This document shows, piece after piece, positions 8,135-16,494 of a DNA stretch of 45,091 nucleotides. Source of the stretch: Nitratireductor sp. (GTDB taxonomy: Bacteria; Pseudomonadota; Alphaproteobacteria; Rhizobiales; Rhizobiaceae); the NCBI GenBank assembly GCA_020441665.1, contig JAGRLT010000082.1:1-45091 (forward strand), read 5' to 3'. Made by a program: the position numbers and the translations under genes. The notes beneath the pieces were generated by a model. That model worked only from the letters and a program-made list of their open reading frames with translations. It made no database searches and was not told where the DNA came from. Every line of letters begins with the position of its first letter. Position 1 is the stretch's first letter.

Positions 8135-9331
8135 TCAAGTCCGGCCGAAATGAGCCGTGGCCTGCCGCGGACCGTTCCTGCCCCGGCTGAAGCGCGTCAG
8201 CAGGAAGGCAAGGCCCGCGACCGCGACAAGGATGGCGATCGACAACATCGGTCGGTACCACAACCAGGCGATGGCGATCACCCCGCCGCCGATAAGACAG
8301 GTCGCGGCGAGCGCTACCAGGCCCGTGGCGGTGCGCACCAGATTGCCGATGAACGGAACCACGTCGCCGAAAACGCCCAGAAAGCCGAGCACCATCCTGA
8401 AGGCGATATACATCGCCAACAGGCCGAGGGCGCGCATCAGCCAGGTGGCGGTGGTATTGGCGGAGATGGCGCTGGCGAACATCGCATCCGATGAATGCAG
8501 CCCCTCGCGCACCATGCCGATCGCGACACCGTTGGCGGTCGGGAAACTCTCGAACCGCCCGTTGACGATCTGGCCGACCGCGCTCGCCGCGTCGGCCGTG
8601 CGGACCTGAAACCGGATACGGCTGTCGCCCAGTTCCGGCTGATCGGCGCTGCGCCCGATGAACACCGTATCGCCGTCCACCAGCGTGCCCGGCCTGCCCA
8701 TGGTGCGGGCGATCCGCCGGGAAAGCGCGTCGCTCAGCGGCAGATCGTGCTCGGCACCGAGCGGCGAGACGAAATTGGCGGGCAGGGTGACGGCGCCGAT
8801 CTGCCCGCCACTGGCATCGAACACCCGGCTTTCCAGCGTGCCGGCGGGTGGGTTGCGATGGCCGACGGGTTCGCGGAAGGTGGCGGAGTCCTTGTAATCG
8901 TCGGTCCACGCCTTCTGATAGCTGTAGGTGGTGACGGTTTCCTCGCCGCCGCCAAGCTTCTTCTGCGTCTTCCGGCTGGTCTTTTCGGTCCACAGATAGG
9001 TTTCGACCGTGCGCCGCAGATGGGTCGCATTGGCCGGCACCGGCAGGCCGCCGAACGTGGCGTCGGCGGGCGGACCGATCACGGCAAGCGGTCCGGAAAA
9101 ATGCACCAGCCTGCCGGCGAGATCGGGAGTCAGCGCCGCCGGATCGATGGTCGCCACCAGGCCGGCGCCCTCGTTGAGCGCCCGGTCCGTGCGCACCGCG
9201 CTGCCCTCGTTCCAGAACAGCAGGACAATCGCGCCGAGAACGAGGGCAAGTCCGGCCAGAAAACCGCTCATCGAGCCGCGCAGACGGCTGCCCCAGGAGC
9301 GGTGGGTAACTTCGGTGAATGAGTCGGCCAT
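8135..9331 (-). CDS. TMEM43-family membrane protein
   Basis: 398 residues from the ATG at 9329-9331 (MADSFTEVTHRSWGSRL). A longer frame to 9442 exists but adds arginine-rich, uncharacteristic sequence. A single membrane helix near residue 20-40 (FLAGLALVLGAIVLLFWNEG) is followed by a large extracytoplasmic domain (about 45-300) and three or four helices at the C-terminus. This is the TMEM43/LUMA layout (DUF1625), including the NEGSAV and WTEKTSRKTQKKLGG-like segments. The bacterial function is unknown; the human homologue sits in the inner nuclear membrane. Convergent with mbfA, and nothing nearby suggests a partner. Confidence 0.85.
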   Translation of the reverse strand: MADSFTEVTHRSWGSRLRGSMSGFLAGLALVLGAIVLLFWNEGSAVRTDRALNEGAGLVATIDPAALTPDLAGRLVHFSGPLAVIGPPADATFGGLPVPANATHLRRTVETYLWTEKTSRKTQKKLGGGEETVTTYSYQKAWTDDYKDSATFREPVGHRNPPAGTLESRVFDASGGQIGAVTLPANFVSPLGAEHDLPLSDALSRRIARTMGRPGTLVDGDTVFIGRSADQPELGDSRIRFQVRTADAASAVGQIVNGRFESFPTANGVAIGMVREGLHSSDAMFASAISANTTATWLMRALGLLAMYIAFRMVLGFLGVFGDVVPFIGNLVRTATGLVALAATCLIGGGVIAIAWLWYRPMLSIAILVAVAGLAFLLTRFSRGRNGPRQATAHFGRT

Positions 9332-9524
9332 GGACGGTTTCCGGCAGGGACGCGCAACGCGCCGCGCGGTCGTTTCGGCCGGGCAACGCTGTGGCGAAGA
9401 GCATTGCCCCCTGGGGCGGGTTCGAAGTGTGTATTCAGTCACACTTTGGCGGGGGGAAATGTGGCAGCCGCCCGGACCGACTCACCGAGACCCGCCGCGG
9501 CACGGGCCGGCAGGCGGGAGACGG

Positions 9525-10682
9525 TCAGGCGCCTGCCGAAGATCGGCCGCGTCCGATGAGATTCGGCAGGAAGAGCAGGGTCAGCCCGGCGGCAAGGCCC
9601 CAGAAGGCGGCGCCGACGCCGAAAAACGCAACCCCCGAAGCGGTGATCGCAAAGGTCGCGGTCGCCGGCAGCCGGCCCGCGGGCTCGGCGAGCGCGATGG
9701 CCGCGGCATTGGCGAGCGGCGCCAGCAGGGCGAGGCCGGCGATGAGTGCGATCAGCGTCGGCGGCAGGCTGGCGAAGATCGCCGCCAGCGACGCGCCGAA
9801 AAAGGCGAACAGGGCGTAGCAGGCGGCATAGGGGAAGGCGACGAGCCAGCGTTTCGTCTTGTCGGGATGGGTGTCCTCGCCGGTGCAGATTGCCGCGGTG
9901 ATGGCCGCCAGATTGGTGGTCGAGGCGCCGAAAAACGCCGACAGGAACGAGAAGAAGCCGGTCACGGCGACGATCGGGCCGGCCGGCGGATCGTAGCCGT
10001 CGGCCTTGAGCACGGCCATGCCCGGCAGGTTCTGCGAGGCCATGGTGACGAGATAGATCGGCACACCGAGGCCGATCAGCGCCGCGATGCTGAATTCCGG
10101 TTTGACCCAGGTCAGCGTCGAGGCTTCCGGCGGCGGCAGGGTGCTGCCGGCAAGAAGCGCCCAGACAACGCCGATGCCGAGCACCGCGATGACCGCGAAG
10201 GGTGCGCTGAAAAGCCGGACGAGAAAGAACAGCGCCGCCAGCGGCAGCACGAAATGCGGCTCGAACTGTGCGGCCTTCGCGGCGGCCATGGCGAAGGGCA
10301 GCAGGATGCCGGCCAGCATGCCGGCCGAAACGCTCGGCGGAATTCTGGCGACCAGCGTCGTCAGCGGCCTGAACAGCCCGGTCGCGACCAGCAGCAGCGC
10401 GGCGAGCAGAAAGCTGCCCACCGCCTCGCCCATGGTGATGCCGCTGCTGGCGCCGATCAGCGCCAGCCCCGCCGTCGACCAGGCGGTGATGATCGGAATG
10501 CGATGGCGCCAGGACAGGATCAGCGTCTCGAACACCTTGGCGATGCAGATCGCGGTGACCCAGCTGCCGGTCTGCTCCGGTGTCGCGTCAAGCGCGATGG
10601 CCGCCGCGATGATCAGAGCCAGCGTGCTGCCGAAGCCGACGACTGCCGCGACGATGGCGCTTGAAAAAATCGAAAACCGCAT
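9525..10682 (-). CDS. BenE/YdcO-family transporter (benzoate:H+ symporter family)
   Basis: 385 residues, start at the ATG 10680-10682 (MRFSIFSSAIVAAVVGFGS), almost entirely hydrophobic with about 12 predicted membrane helices. Family marks include TQTGSW-like EQTGSWVTAI in the first loop, PIITAWSTAGLALI and the FGASTTNLAAITAAICTG segment characteristic of BenE proteins. Family role: uptake of benzoate or related compounds, but most BenE-like paralogues lack a proven substrate and there are no aromatic-degradation genes nearby. It lies 7 nt downstream of the hydrolase gene and is probably co-transcribed with it. Confidence 0.88.
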   Translation of the reverse strand: MRFSIFSSAIVAAVVGFGSTLALIIAAAIALDATPEQTGSWVTAICIAKVFETLILSWRHRIPIITAWSTAGLALIGASSGITMGEAVGSFLLAALLLVATGLFRPLTTLVARIPPSVSAGMLAGILLPFAMAAAKAAQFEPHFVLPLAALFFLVRLFSAPFAVIAVLGIGVVWALLAGSTLPPPEASTLTWVKPEFSIAALIGLGVPIYLVTMASQNLPGMAVLKADGYDPPAGPIVAVTGFFSFLSAFFGASTTNLAAITAAICTGEDTHPDKTKRWLVAFPYAACYALFAFFGASLAAIFASLPPTLIALIAGLALLAPLANAAAIALAEPAGRLPATATFAITASGVAFFGVGAAFWGLAAGLTLLFLPNLIGRGRSSAGA

Positions 10683-10689
10683 TGCCCGC

Positions 10690-11469
10690 CTACCCGTCCT
10701 GTCCGGCAAGTGCATCGAGACTGCGCGTCAGGAGTTCGATATCCTGTTCGCGCGACAGCCGGTGATCGCCGTCCTTGACGAGCGTCATGGTGACGTTTTC
10801 GCCCGGCAGGAACTCGCAGAGTTTCATCGCATGCTGCCAGGGCACGTCCGCATCCCGCATGCCCTGCAGGATATGGACGGGGCAGCCGGTCTCGATCAGC
10901 CCCGCCATCACCCGGTTCGTCTCGCCGTCTTCGAACAGCGCCCGGGTGAAGATATTGGGTTCGTCGGAATATTCCGACGGTTCCTCGAGATAGCCCCGTT
11001 CCTCGATCTGTCGCTTTTGAGCTTCGCTCAACTGCGGCAGCATCAGCTCATGGGTGAAATCGGGCGCCGGCGCGATCAGCACCATCGCCCGCAGCCTTGC
11101 GCCATCGCCGCGCCTTTGAAGTTCCTGCGCCATGCGAAGCGCGATCCATCCGCCCATCGACGAGCCGACCAGGATCTGCGGGCCGTCGGTAAGTGTATCG
11201 AACACGGCAAGGCTCTCTTCGAGCCAGCGCGATATCGTGCCGTCGATGAACGCGCCGCCCGATTCGCCATGGCCGGAATAATCGTGTCTGAGACATTGCC
11301 GCCCGTGCCTTCCGGCCCATTGGTCGAGTGCCGCGGCCTTGGTGCCGGTCATGTCGGAACGGTAGCCGCCCAGCCACACCACGCCGGGTGCCGATCCCGC
11401 GCGCAGGCGATAGGCGATCTCGCGCGCCGTCCCGTCCTTGCCGACGGTCATGAAACGGGTATCGCTCAA
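10690..11469 (-). CDS. Alpha/beta hydrolase (serine), rhizobial type, TTG start
   Basis: 259 residues if started at the TTG at 11467-11469, where GGAGGG (11474-11479) sits 4 nt upstream. An in-frame ATG at 11508 lacks a ribosome site, and the ATG at 11449-11451 is too far from one. Nucleophile elbow GSSMGG, acid in GMRDADVP and histidine in DGDHRLS complete a standard triad; DYSGHGESGG carries the oxyanion-side HGES-like motif. Cytoplasmic. Substrate unknown: such enzymes hydrolyse esters or act as depalmitoylases. Followed after 20 nt by nothing of its own pathway; BenE comes 7 nt downstream. Divergent from infC. Confidence 0.85.
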   Translation of the reverse strand: MSDTRFMTVGKDGTAREIAYRLRAGSAPGVVWLGGYRSDMTGTKAAALDQWAGRHGRQCLRHDYSGHGESGGAFIDGTISRWLEESLAVFDTLTDGPQILVGSSMGGWIALRMAQELQRRGDGARLRAMVLIAPAPDFTHELMLPQLSEAQKRQIEERGYLEEPSEYSDEPNIFTRALFEDGETNRVMAGLIETGCPVHILQGMRDADVPWQHAMKLCEFLPGENVTMTLVKDGDHRLSREQDIELLTRSLDALAGQDG

Positions 11470-11614
11470 GCGTCCCTCCAGCCTGTTTGCCCCGGTTCTC
11501 CATTGCATTTTTGTGTGATTTTGAAAACGATTCATGTTATGCGGGCGCGTCCGGGCCGGGGAAAATCCCAGATTTCGGCCCATCAACGCGAACGCAGCCG
11601 TCAACGCAACAATA

Positions 11615-11632
11615 CAGGAGTAAACGACCATT
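11615..11632 (+). promoter_or_regulatory. Ribosome site and AUU start codon of infC
   Basis: CAGGAG (11615-11620), nine nt spacing, then ATT at 11630-11632. No ATG, GTG or TTG lies in frame at the conserved N-terminus. AUU initiation of infC is the established basis of IF3 autoregulation, because IF3 itself discriminates against non-canonical start codons. Confidence 0.9.
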
Positions 11633-12169
11633 CGCCGTCCGCACAGAGCGCAAGCACCCGTCAAGACCGGCCCCAGAGCCAATGACGAAATCAATGTTCC
11701 CGAAATCCAGCTCATCGATGCCGAAGGCAACAATGTCGGTGTCATTGCCACCGCCAGGGCGCTGGAGATGGCCGCCGAGGCCGGCCTCGATCTGGTAGAG
11801 ATTTCCCCCAACAATCAGCCGCCGATCTGCAAGATCCTGGACTATGGCAAGTACAAGTACCAGGCGCAGAAGAAGGCGTCCGAACAGCGCAAGAAGCAGA
11901 AGACCCAGGACGTCAAGGAAATCAAGATGCGTCCCAACATCGACATCCATGACTATGAGGTGAAGATGCGCTCGGTGACGAAATTCCTCGGCGAGGGCGA
12001 CAAGGTGAAGGTCACGCTGCGCTTCCGCGGCCGCGAGATGGCCCATCTTGAGCGCGGCATGGAACTGTTGCAGCGGGTCAAGGGCGACATCCAGGAAATC
12101 TCCAAGGTCGATCAGGAGCCGAAGCTCGAGGGCCGCCAGATGATGATGATGGTCTCGCCGCTGAAATAG
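11630..12169 (+). CDS. infC: Translation initiation factor IF-3 (AUU start)
   Basis: 179 residues read from ATT 11630. The sequence runs (M)[20 protein letters not shown], then [30 protein letters not shown], matching the IF3 N-domain, then the lysine-rich linker ([18 protein letters not shown]) and the C-domain ([18 protein letters not shown]...). IF3 binds the 30S subunit, prevents premature 50S joining and proofreads the start codon. A gene caller restricted to ATG/GTG/TTG would begin at the internal methionine at 11768 and lose 46 residues. In many bacteria infC heads an infC-rpmI-rplT operon; here it is monocistronic, with its own terminator, 1.8 kb before rpmI. Confidence 0.96.
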   Translation: MRRPHRAQAPVKTGPRANDEINVPEIQLIDAEGNNVGVIATARALEMAAEAGLDLVEISPNNQPPICKILDYGKYKYQAQKKASEQRKKQKTQDVKEIKMRPNIDIHDYEVKMRSVTKFLGEGDKVKVTLRFRGREMAHLERGMELLQRVKGDIQEISKVDQEPKLEGRQMMMMVSPLK

Positions 12170-12195
12170 CCGAACGATATTTTCGCAGGATTTCA

Positions 12196-12224
12196 AAACC
12201 GGGTGCCGCCGCGCCCGGTTTTTT
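12196..12224. terminator. Bidirectional intrinsic terminator between infC and lysR
   Basis: AAAACCGGG / CCCGGTTTT arms around a GC-rich loop (12196-12219), with T runs on both strands. It lies between the convergent infC and LysR genes and touches the LysR stop codon. Confidence 0.85.
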
Positions 12225-13147
12225 CATGTTCCCTGATAGCTCTGAGGCAGGTTGGGCAGGAATTCCTCGCTGATGAAGCTGACGAAATGGCGCGACAGCG
12301 AGCGCGAGCCGCTATTGGCCGGCCACACCGCATAGATACCCACCGGTTCGGTGACCCAGTCCGGCAGAACCGGCGCCAGCAGGCCGGGCTCGCGATGGTT
12401 CTGCAGGTAGAAGCGCGGCGCATAGCCGATGCCGACCCCGCGCTCGATCAGCTTGAGCGCGCCGAGGGAATTGTCGACGACGATCTTGTTCTTGTGCACG
12501 ATGTGCTGGACCTCGTTGCCGCCGCCGATGCGGCGGAAGGCGAGCTTGCGGTTCATGGATTGCGCACCGATCCAGGGAATGTGGTCGGCTTCCAGATCGG
12601 AAGGCTGGCTGATCGGGCCGAGGGCTTCCAGCAATCCGGGCGAACCCACCGGCAGCAGCTCGCCCTGCAGCAGCTTGCGCGCCTTGAGGGTCGAATCCTC
12701 CAGGACCCCGCCGCGGATCGCCAGATCGTATCCCTCCTTGACCAGATCCTTCACCGCATCGTCGAAGGACAGGCGCAGCTGGATGTCGGGATAGCGGCGG
12801 ACATATTCCGCCAGACCGTCCATGAAGGCCGAATCGAGGATCAGCGCCGGCAGCGCCACCGATAGCGTTCCCTTCGGCGATTCGGTTTCATCGGCCAGTT
12901 CCTCGAACCCGTCTTCCATCGCATCGAGCATGCGGCGAGCATGAATGGCAAAGCGCTGGCCGGCATCGGTAAGGCTCAGGCTGCGCGTCGATCGGTAGAC
13001 CAGTGCCGTGTCGAGCCGCGCTTCGAGCTGGCTGATATGCTGGCTGACCACCGGCGCCGACAGTTTGAGCGCCTTGGCGGCGGCGGTGAACGAGCCGGTC
13101 TCGGCGACCTTGGCGAAGACGGCGACGGATTTGAGGTTCTCGATCAT
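12224..13147 (-). CDS. LysR-family transcriptional regulator
   Basis: 307 residues. The N-terminal winged helix-turn-helix (FAKVAETGSFTAAAKALKLSAPVVSQHISQLEARL) is followed by a linker helix and a periplasmic-binding-protein-like effector domain (about 90-300; GTLSVALPA..., VGSPGLLEA, VGIGYAPRFYL). It belongs to the CrgA/DmlR-like subgroup. It is transcribed divergently from the small secreted protein at 13382 with a 234-bp shared region holding a perfect 9-bp inverted repeat, so that gene is the best candidate target (inference). The effector is unknown. Confidence 0.92.
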   Translation of the reverse strand: MIENLKSVAVFAKVAETGSFTAAAKALKLSAPVVSQHISQLEARLDTALVYRSTRSLSLTDAGQRFAIHARRMLDAMEDGFEELADETESPKGTLSVALPALILDSAFMDGLAEYVRRYPDIQLRLSFDDAVKDLVKEGYDLAIRGGVLEDSTLKARKLLQGELLPVGSPGLLEALGPISQPSDLEADHIPWIGAQSMNRKLAFRRIGGGNEVQHIVHKNKIVVDNSLGALKLIERGVGIGYAPRFYLQNHREPGLLAPVLPDWVTEPVGIYAVWPANSGSRSLSRHFVSFISEEFLPNLPQSYQGT

Positions 13148-13204
13148 GGCGGCCTGTGGGGGTTTTGCCGGAAACGGAATTTCCCATGGGGATTCAGGAC
13201 AGGA

Positions 13205-13265
13205 TTATTAGGCCTGAAAAACTAATAGTCAATTTCTTTTATAATGGATTATCAGCATAATCCAT
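13205..13265. promoter_or_regulatory. Divergent promoter region with perfect inverted repeat
   Basis: ATGGATTAT (13244-13252) and ATAATCCAT (13257-13265) form a perfect 9-bp dyad with a CAGC spacer, containing the T-N11-A core of LysR sites. A TATAAT -10 for the rightward gene lies at 13240-13245. On the minus strand TTGACT (13228-13233) with TAATAA 16 nt further serves the LysR gene. The dyad is placed to act on the rightward promoter. Confidence 0.6.
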
Positions 13266-13381
13266 CCGACCTATCTTGCCCTCACCGCAAGACACAGACC
13301 GGCGAACCGGTCACCGCCAAGCGGGATACTGTCGGCCTCCACTTCAGTCAACCAACCGGCCGGCAATGAAAGGACAAAACG

Positions 13382-13696
13382 ATGAAACGCCTTATCGCAA
13401 CCACCCTGATCGCCCTGACCGTCGCGAGCCCCGTCCTTGCCCAGGACGTCGCCGGAATTCCCCTCGGAGTAAACGTCCCGGCGGTCGGCACCGCCACCAA
13501 GCAGGTCTCGGCCTATGCCGCGCCGGCCTCCTTTCGTGGCGAACAGGCAACCGTCTCCGCGCGCGATGGCGGCCGGCCGGCCGTGTTCAAGCTGCGCCAC
13601 GCCCAGCCTTCCCTCAGCGGGTTCACCGGCATTTCCGGCAGCGTTGCCGTCCAGAACGCAGGCCCTGACGGTGGCATACCGGCGGTTCTCCGGTAA
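13382..13696 (+). CDS. Small predicted periplasmic protein of unknown function
   Basis: 104 residues with a clear Sec signal peptide (MKRLIATTLIALTVASPVLA, cleavage after ALA-like VLA). The mature part, about 84 residues, is glycine/alanine/valine rich with no cysteine and no recognisable domain. AAAGGA lies 8 nt before the ATG. An intrinsic terminator follows at 13789. It is the only gene divergent from the LysR regulator and is presumably under its control. I cannot assign a function. Confidence 0.7.
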   Translation: MKRLIATTLIALTVASPVLAQDVAGIPLGVNVPAVGTATKQVSAYAAPASFRGEQATVSARDGGRPAVFKLRHAQPSLSGFTGISGSVAVQNAGPDGGIPAVLR

Positions 13697-13788
13697 CACG
13701 GAAGGACTAAAGGGCAGGGCCGAAGTCTATCCCGCCGCCCTTCGCCTCCAATAGCCGTTCCCCCGCTGTTTGGGCGAAGGCCGGCAAG

Positions 13789-13820
13789 ACCCCCGGATCC
13801 CGGCAACGGGCCGGGGGTTT
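13789..13820 (+). terminator. Intrinsic terminator after the small periplasmic protein gene
   Basis: ACCCCCGG (13789-13796) pairs with CCGGGGGT (13811-13818), with an inner CCCG/CGGG stem and a short T run. The T-tract is weak but the stem is strong. Confidence 0.6.
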
Positions 13821-13845
13821 ATCGTTTCGAGGGCACGGTTTTTCC

Positions 13846-13874
13846 TTGCCAACCGGGCTTTGCCGGCCTATAAG
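13846..13874 (+). promoter_or_regulatory. Promoter of rpmI-rplT, followed by a 140-nt leader
   Basis: TTGCCA (13846-13851), an exact 17-nt spacer and TATAAG (13869-13874). The leader to 14017 contains several small stem-loops (for example CTGGC/GCCAG near 13900-13915 and GAGAGC/GCTC near 13917-13931). Leader-mediated autoregulation by L20 is known in other bacteria, but I see no diagnostic L20 leader structure here. CAGGAG is the ribosome site of rpmI. Confidence 0.65.
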
Positions 13875-14017
13875 CCGCCCCGGTTGACCGTCTGGCAGGG
13901 CATGCCAGGGCGGTCTGAGAGCGAAAGCTCCCCTGCGACATTCTCCTGTCTCATCCGATATGGGAAACGTCTTCGGCAGGCGGGGCTTTTCTGTTTGTTG
14001 ATTATCAGGAGACGCAA

Positions 14018-14218
14018 ATGCCCAAGATGAAGACGAAATCCTCTGCCAAGAAGCGGTTCAAGGTGACCGCCTCGGGCAAGGTGAAGGCCCAGCAGGCCGG
14101 CAAACGCCACGGCATGATCAAACGCTCGAACGACTTTATCCGCAAGGCGCGCGGCACCACGGTGCTGAGCGAAGCGGATGCGAAAATCGTCAAGCGCTAC
14201 CTGCCCTATTCGAACTGA
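14018..14218 (+). CDS. rpmI: 50S ribosomal protein L35
   Basis: 66 residues, [17 protein letters not shown] at the start, and the typical [18 protein letters not shown] core: full-length L35, basic throughout. A component of the large ribosomal subunit. CAGGAG precedes the ATG by 8 nt. rplT follows after 29 nt in the same transcript, the usual rpmI-rplT pairing. Confidence 0.98.
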   Translation: MPKMKTKSSAKKRFKVTASGKVKAQQAGKRHGMIKRSNDFIRKARGTTVLSEADAKIVKRYLPYSN

Positions 14219-14247
14219 AGACGGCACAGGTTTAAGGAGCAAGGATC

Positions 14248-14649
14248 ATGGCACGTGTAAAACGCGGCGTTACCGCCCACGCCAAGCACAAGAAAGTTCT
14301 CAAGAAAGCCAAGGGCTTTTACGGCCGCCGGAAGAATACCATCCGCACGGCTTCGGCTGCCGTCGACAAGTCGCAGCAATACGCCACCCGCGACCGCCGC
14401 GCCAGGAAGCGCAATTTCCGCGCGCTTTGGGTGCAGCGTCTCAACGCGGCTGCGCGCGAAAACGGTCTGACCTATTCGCGTCTCATCGACGGCCTCAACA
14501 AGGCCGGCATCGAGATCGACCGCAAGGTTCTCTCCGACATGGCGATCCATGAAGCGGAAGCCTTCACCGCGGTCTGCGGCAAGGCCAAGGAGGCGCTTGC
14601 CTATCTCAAGGACACGACCCCCAACGCTTTTGAAAGCGCCGTCAAATAA
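14248..14649 (+). CDS. rplT: 50S ribosomal protein L20
   Basis: 133 residues with the canonical [29 protein letters not shown] start and the [23 protein letters not shown] and [24 protein letters not shown] blocks. L20 binds 23S rRNA early in 50S assembly and in several bacteria represses its own operon. Second gene after rpmI, and followed by an intrinsic terminator at 14689. Confidence 0.98.
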   Translation: MARVKRGVTAHAKHKKVLKKAKGFYGRRKNTIRTASAAVDKSQQYATRDRRARKRNFRALWVQRLNAAARENGLTYSRLIDGLNKAGIEIDRKVLSDMAIHEAEAFTAVCGKAKEALAYLKDTTPNAFESAVK

Positions 14650-14688
14650 GGCTGGCGCTTCCGAAGCAGGATCAAGTGATGTAATCGG

Positions 14689-14724
14689 AACCCGCGTCGG
14701 CCGGTAGGGCCTGCGCGGGTTTTT
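14689..14724 (+). terminator. Intrinsic terminator between rplT and pheS
   Basis: AACCCGCG (14689-14696) and CGCGGGTT (14714-14721) form the stem, with a nested GGCC/GGCC pairing in the loop and TTTTC after. It separates the ribosomal-protein transcript from pheS. No phenylalanine-rich leader peptide was found, so attenuation is not supported. Confidence 0.8.
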
Positions 14725-14773
14725 CTTTCTGACAGCATAGCCGGCGATGATGCAATCGCGAAACGGGACCGCA

Positions 14774-15856
14774 ATGACTGATTTGAACACGTTGGAAACG
14801 GAAATCCTCGCCGCCATCGGGGCGGCCGGCGACGAGGCGGCGCTCGATGCGGTGCGCGTTGGCGCGCTCGGCAAGAAGGGCTCGATCTCCGAAAGGATGA
14901 AGACGCTGGGCGGCATGAGCGCCGAGGAGCGCCAGGTGATGGGCCCGGCGCTTAACGGCCTCAAGAACGCCGTCGGTGATGCGATCGCCGCCCGCAAGCA
15001 GGTGCTGAAACGCGCGGCGATCGAGCAGCGACTGGCGACCGAGAAGGTCGACGTCACCCTGCCGGTGCGCCTCTCGCCCGCCGAGGCCGGCCGTATCCAT
15101 CCGATCAGCCAGGTGGTCGACGAGATCACGGCGATCTTTTCCGATATGGGCTTCTCGATCGCCGAGGGGCCGGACATCGAGACCGATTACTACAATTTCA
15201 CCGCGCTCAATTTCCCCGAGGGCCATCCGGCGCGCGAGATGCACGACACCTTCTTCTTCAATGAAAAAGAAGACGGGGAGAGGATGCTGCTGCGCACCCA
15301 TACCTCGCCGGTGCAGATCCGCACCATGGAGGCGCAGAAGCCGCCGATCCGCATCGTCATTCCGGGCAAGACCTATCGCTGCGACAGCGACGCGACCCAT
15401 TCGCCGATGTTCCATCAGCTCGAGGGCCTGGTGGTCGACAAGGCGGCCAACGTCGCCAACATGAAATGGGTGCTGGAGGAGTTCTGCAAGGCCTTCTTCG
15501 AGGTGCCGTCGCTCAACATGCGCTTCCGCCCCTCCTTCTTCCCCTTCACCGAACCGTCGCTGGAAGTCGACATCCAGTGTGACCGCTCCGGTTCGGAGGT
15601 GAAGTTCGGCGAGGGCAGCGACTGGATGGAAATTCTGGGTTGCGGCATGGTCCATCCCAATGTGCTGCGCTCGGGCGGCCTCGATCCGGACGAATATCAG
15701 GGCTTTGCCTGGGGCATCGGCATCGACCGCATAGCCATGCTGAAATACGGCATGCCGGACCTGCGCGCCTTCTTTGACGCCGATGCCCGCTGGATCTCGC
15801 ATTACGGCTTCCGCCCGCTCGACCTGCCGACGCTGTTCGGGGGATTGAGCGGGTAG
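14774..15856 (+). CDS. pheS: Phenylalanyl-tRNA synthetase alpha subunit
   Basis: 360 residues from the ATG at 14774 ([15 protein letters not shown]). The upstream in-frame ATG at 14747 adds nine residues with no homologous character. N-terminal coiled-coil for tRNA binding (about 1-90), then the class II catalytic core: motif 2 region ([38 protein letters not shown]), the phenylalanine-binding FxPFTEPS block ([15 protein letters not shown]) and motif 3 ([17 protein letters not shown]). Charges tRNA-Phe as an alpha2-beta2 tetramer with PheT. Unusually, it is parted from pheT by about 640 nt holding a GIY-YIG cassette and palindromic repeats. Confidence 0.98.
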   Translation: MTDLNTLETEILAAIGAAGDEAALDAVRVGALGKKGSISERMKTLGGMSAEERQVMGPALNGLKNAVGDAIAARKQVLKRAAIEQRLATEKVDVTLPVRLSPAEAGRIHPISQVVDEITAIFSDMGFSIAEGPDIETDYYNFTALNFPEGHPAREMHDTFFFNEKEDGERMLLRTHTSPVQIRTMEAQKPPIRIVIPGKTYRCDSDATHSPMFHQLEGLVVDKAANVANMKWVLEEFCKAFFEVPSLNMRFRPSFFPFTEPSLEVDIQCDRSGSEVKFGEGSDWMEILGCGMVHPNVLRSGGLDPDEYQGFAWGIGIDRIAMLKYGMPDLRAFFDADARWISHYGFRPLDLPTLFGGLSG

Positions 15857-15883
15857 TCAAAAACCGATGGCACAACACACACC

Positions 15884-15909
15884 TCGTCATCCTCGGGCTT
15901 GACCCGAGG
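15884..15909 (+). repeat. Palindromic repeat copy 1 (partial)
   Basis: TCGTCATCCTCGGG, CTTGA, CCCGAGG: a 26-nt copy of the palindromic repeat, identical to the first 26 nt of the core of copy 2, after which it diverges (GTGGC instead of ATCCA). It lies in the pheS-pheT gap. Confidence 0.85.
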
Positions 15910-15941
15910 TGGCTGGTACGCAAACGGAAGGTGCGGCTCGC

Positions 15942-15976
15942 TCTTCGTCATCCTCGGGCTTGACCCGAGGATCCAG
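15942..15976 (+). repeat. Palindromic repeat copy 2, left arm of the GIY-YIG cassette
   Basis: A 35-nt unit containing TCCTCGGG-CTTGA-CCCGAGGA (stem-loop). It is an exact inverted copy of 16289-16323. It ends 17 nt before the start codon of the GIY-YIG gene. Confidence 0.92.
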
Positions 15977-15993
15977 AAACACAAACTGACACC

Positions 15994-16281
15994 ATGACCG
16001 GCTTTGTTTACATCATGGCGTCGAAACGAAACGGAACCCTCTATACCGGGGTTACAAGTGATCTCGGGCGCAGGGCATATGAGCACAGGGAAGGGTTGAT
16101 TGACGGTTTTTCCAAGCGCTACGGCTGCAAGATGCTGGTCTGGTATGAAGAGTACTTCAACATCGCAGATGCCATTCAGCGGAAGATGAACATCAAGCAC
16201 TGGTATCGCAAGTGGAAGCTGGACTTGATTGAGGCAATCAATCCCGAATGGAACGATTTGTATGAAACATTTTGCTCTTAG
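15994..16281 (+). CDS. GIY-YIG nuclease-domain protein in a repeat-bounded cassette
   Basis: 95 residues, essentially one GIY-YIG domain: FVYIMASKRNGTLYTGVTSDLGRRAYEHR carries the VYI...YTG (GIY-YIG) pair and the catalytic arginine region (R27/R28), with the EEYFNIADAIQRKMNIKHW metal-binding glutamate helix after it. It belongs to the small stand-alone UvrC/URI-like family common in Alphaproteobacteria. Function is unproven: DNA nicking or repeat mobility are possible. Base composition is nearer 50% GC than the flanking synthetase genes, which suggests acquisition. It is enclosed by perfect 35-nt inverted repeats, 17 nt before its start and 7 nt after its stop. Confidence 0.9.
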   Translation: MTGFVYIMASKRNGTLYTGVTSDLGRRAYEHREGLIDGFSKRYGCKMLVWYEEYFNIADAIQRKMNIKHWYRKWKLDLIEAINPEWNDLYETFCS

Positions 16282-16288
16282 CTATGGA

Positions 16289-16323
16289 CTGGATCCTCGG
16301 GTCAAGCCCGAGGATGACGAAGA
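16289..16323 (-). repeat. Palindromic repeat copy 3, right arm of the GIY-YIG cassette
   Basis: An exact reverse complement of 15942-15976 over 35 nt, starting 7 nt after the GIY-YIG stop codon. Each copy can itself fold as an 8-bp hairpin. Confidence 0.92.
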
Positions 16324-16494
16324 ATGGGGATGAGGATGAAGAAGACCGGGAGTGCGTCGACCTTGCGGTTCGGTCGGCCCAAGCCATGCGGAACGGTTGC
16401 CGTGTGAAACGGTTCCGGAAATCGAAGCGAGCAAACCAACACAAGATAGTTGTCGGGTTCCGACAATGAGCCCGATGTTTAAAGAGCGAAGACA

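Noticed and set aside
9425-9446. Inverted repeat AAGTGTG/CACACTT
   Set aside because: Perfect 7-bp arms but no T-tract, no promoter overlap and no second copy; could be chance.
9009-10664. 551-codon plus-strand frame across TMEM43 and BenE genes
   Set aside because: Runs antisense through two recognisable membrane-protein genes and has low-complexity Arg/Gly/Gln composition.
16272-16469. 65-codon frame between the GIY-YIG cassette and pheT
   Set aside because: Begins inside the GIY-YIG stop region and reads through the palindromic repeat; no ribosome site and no family similarity.
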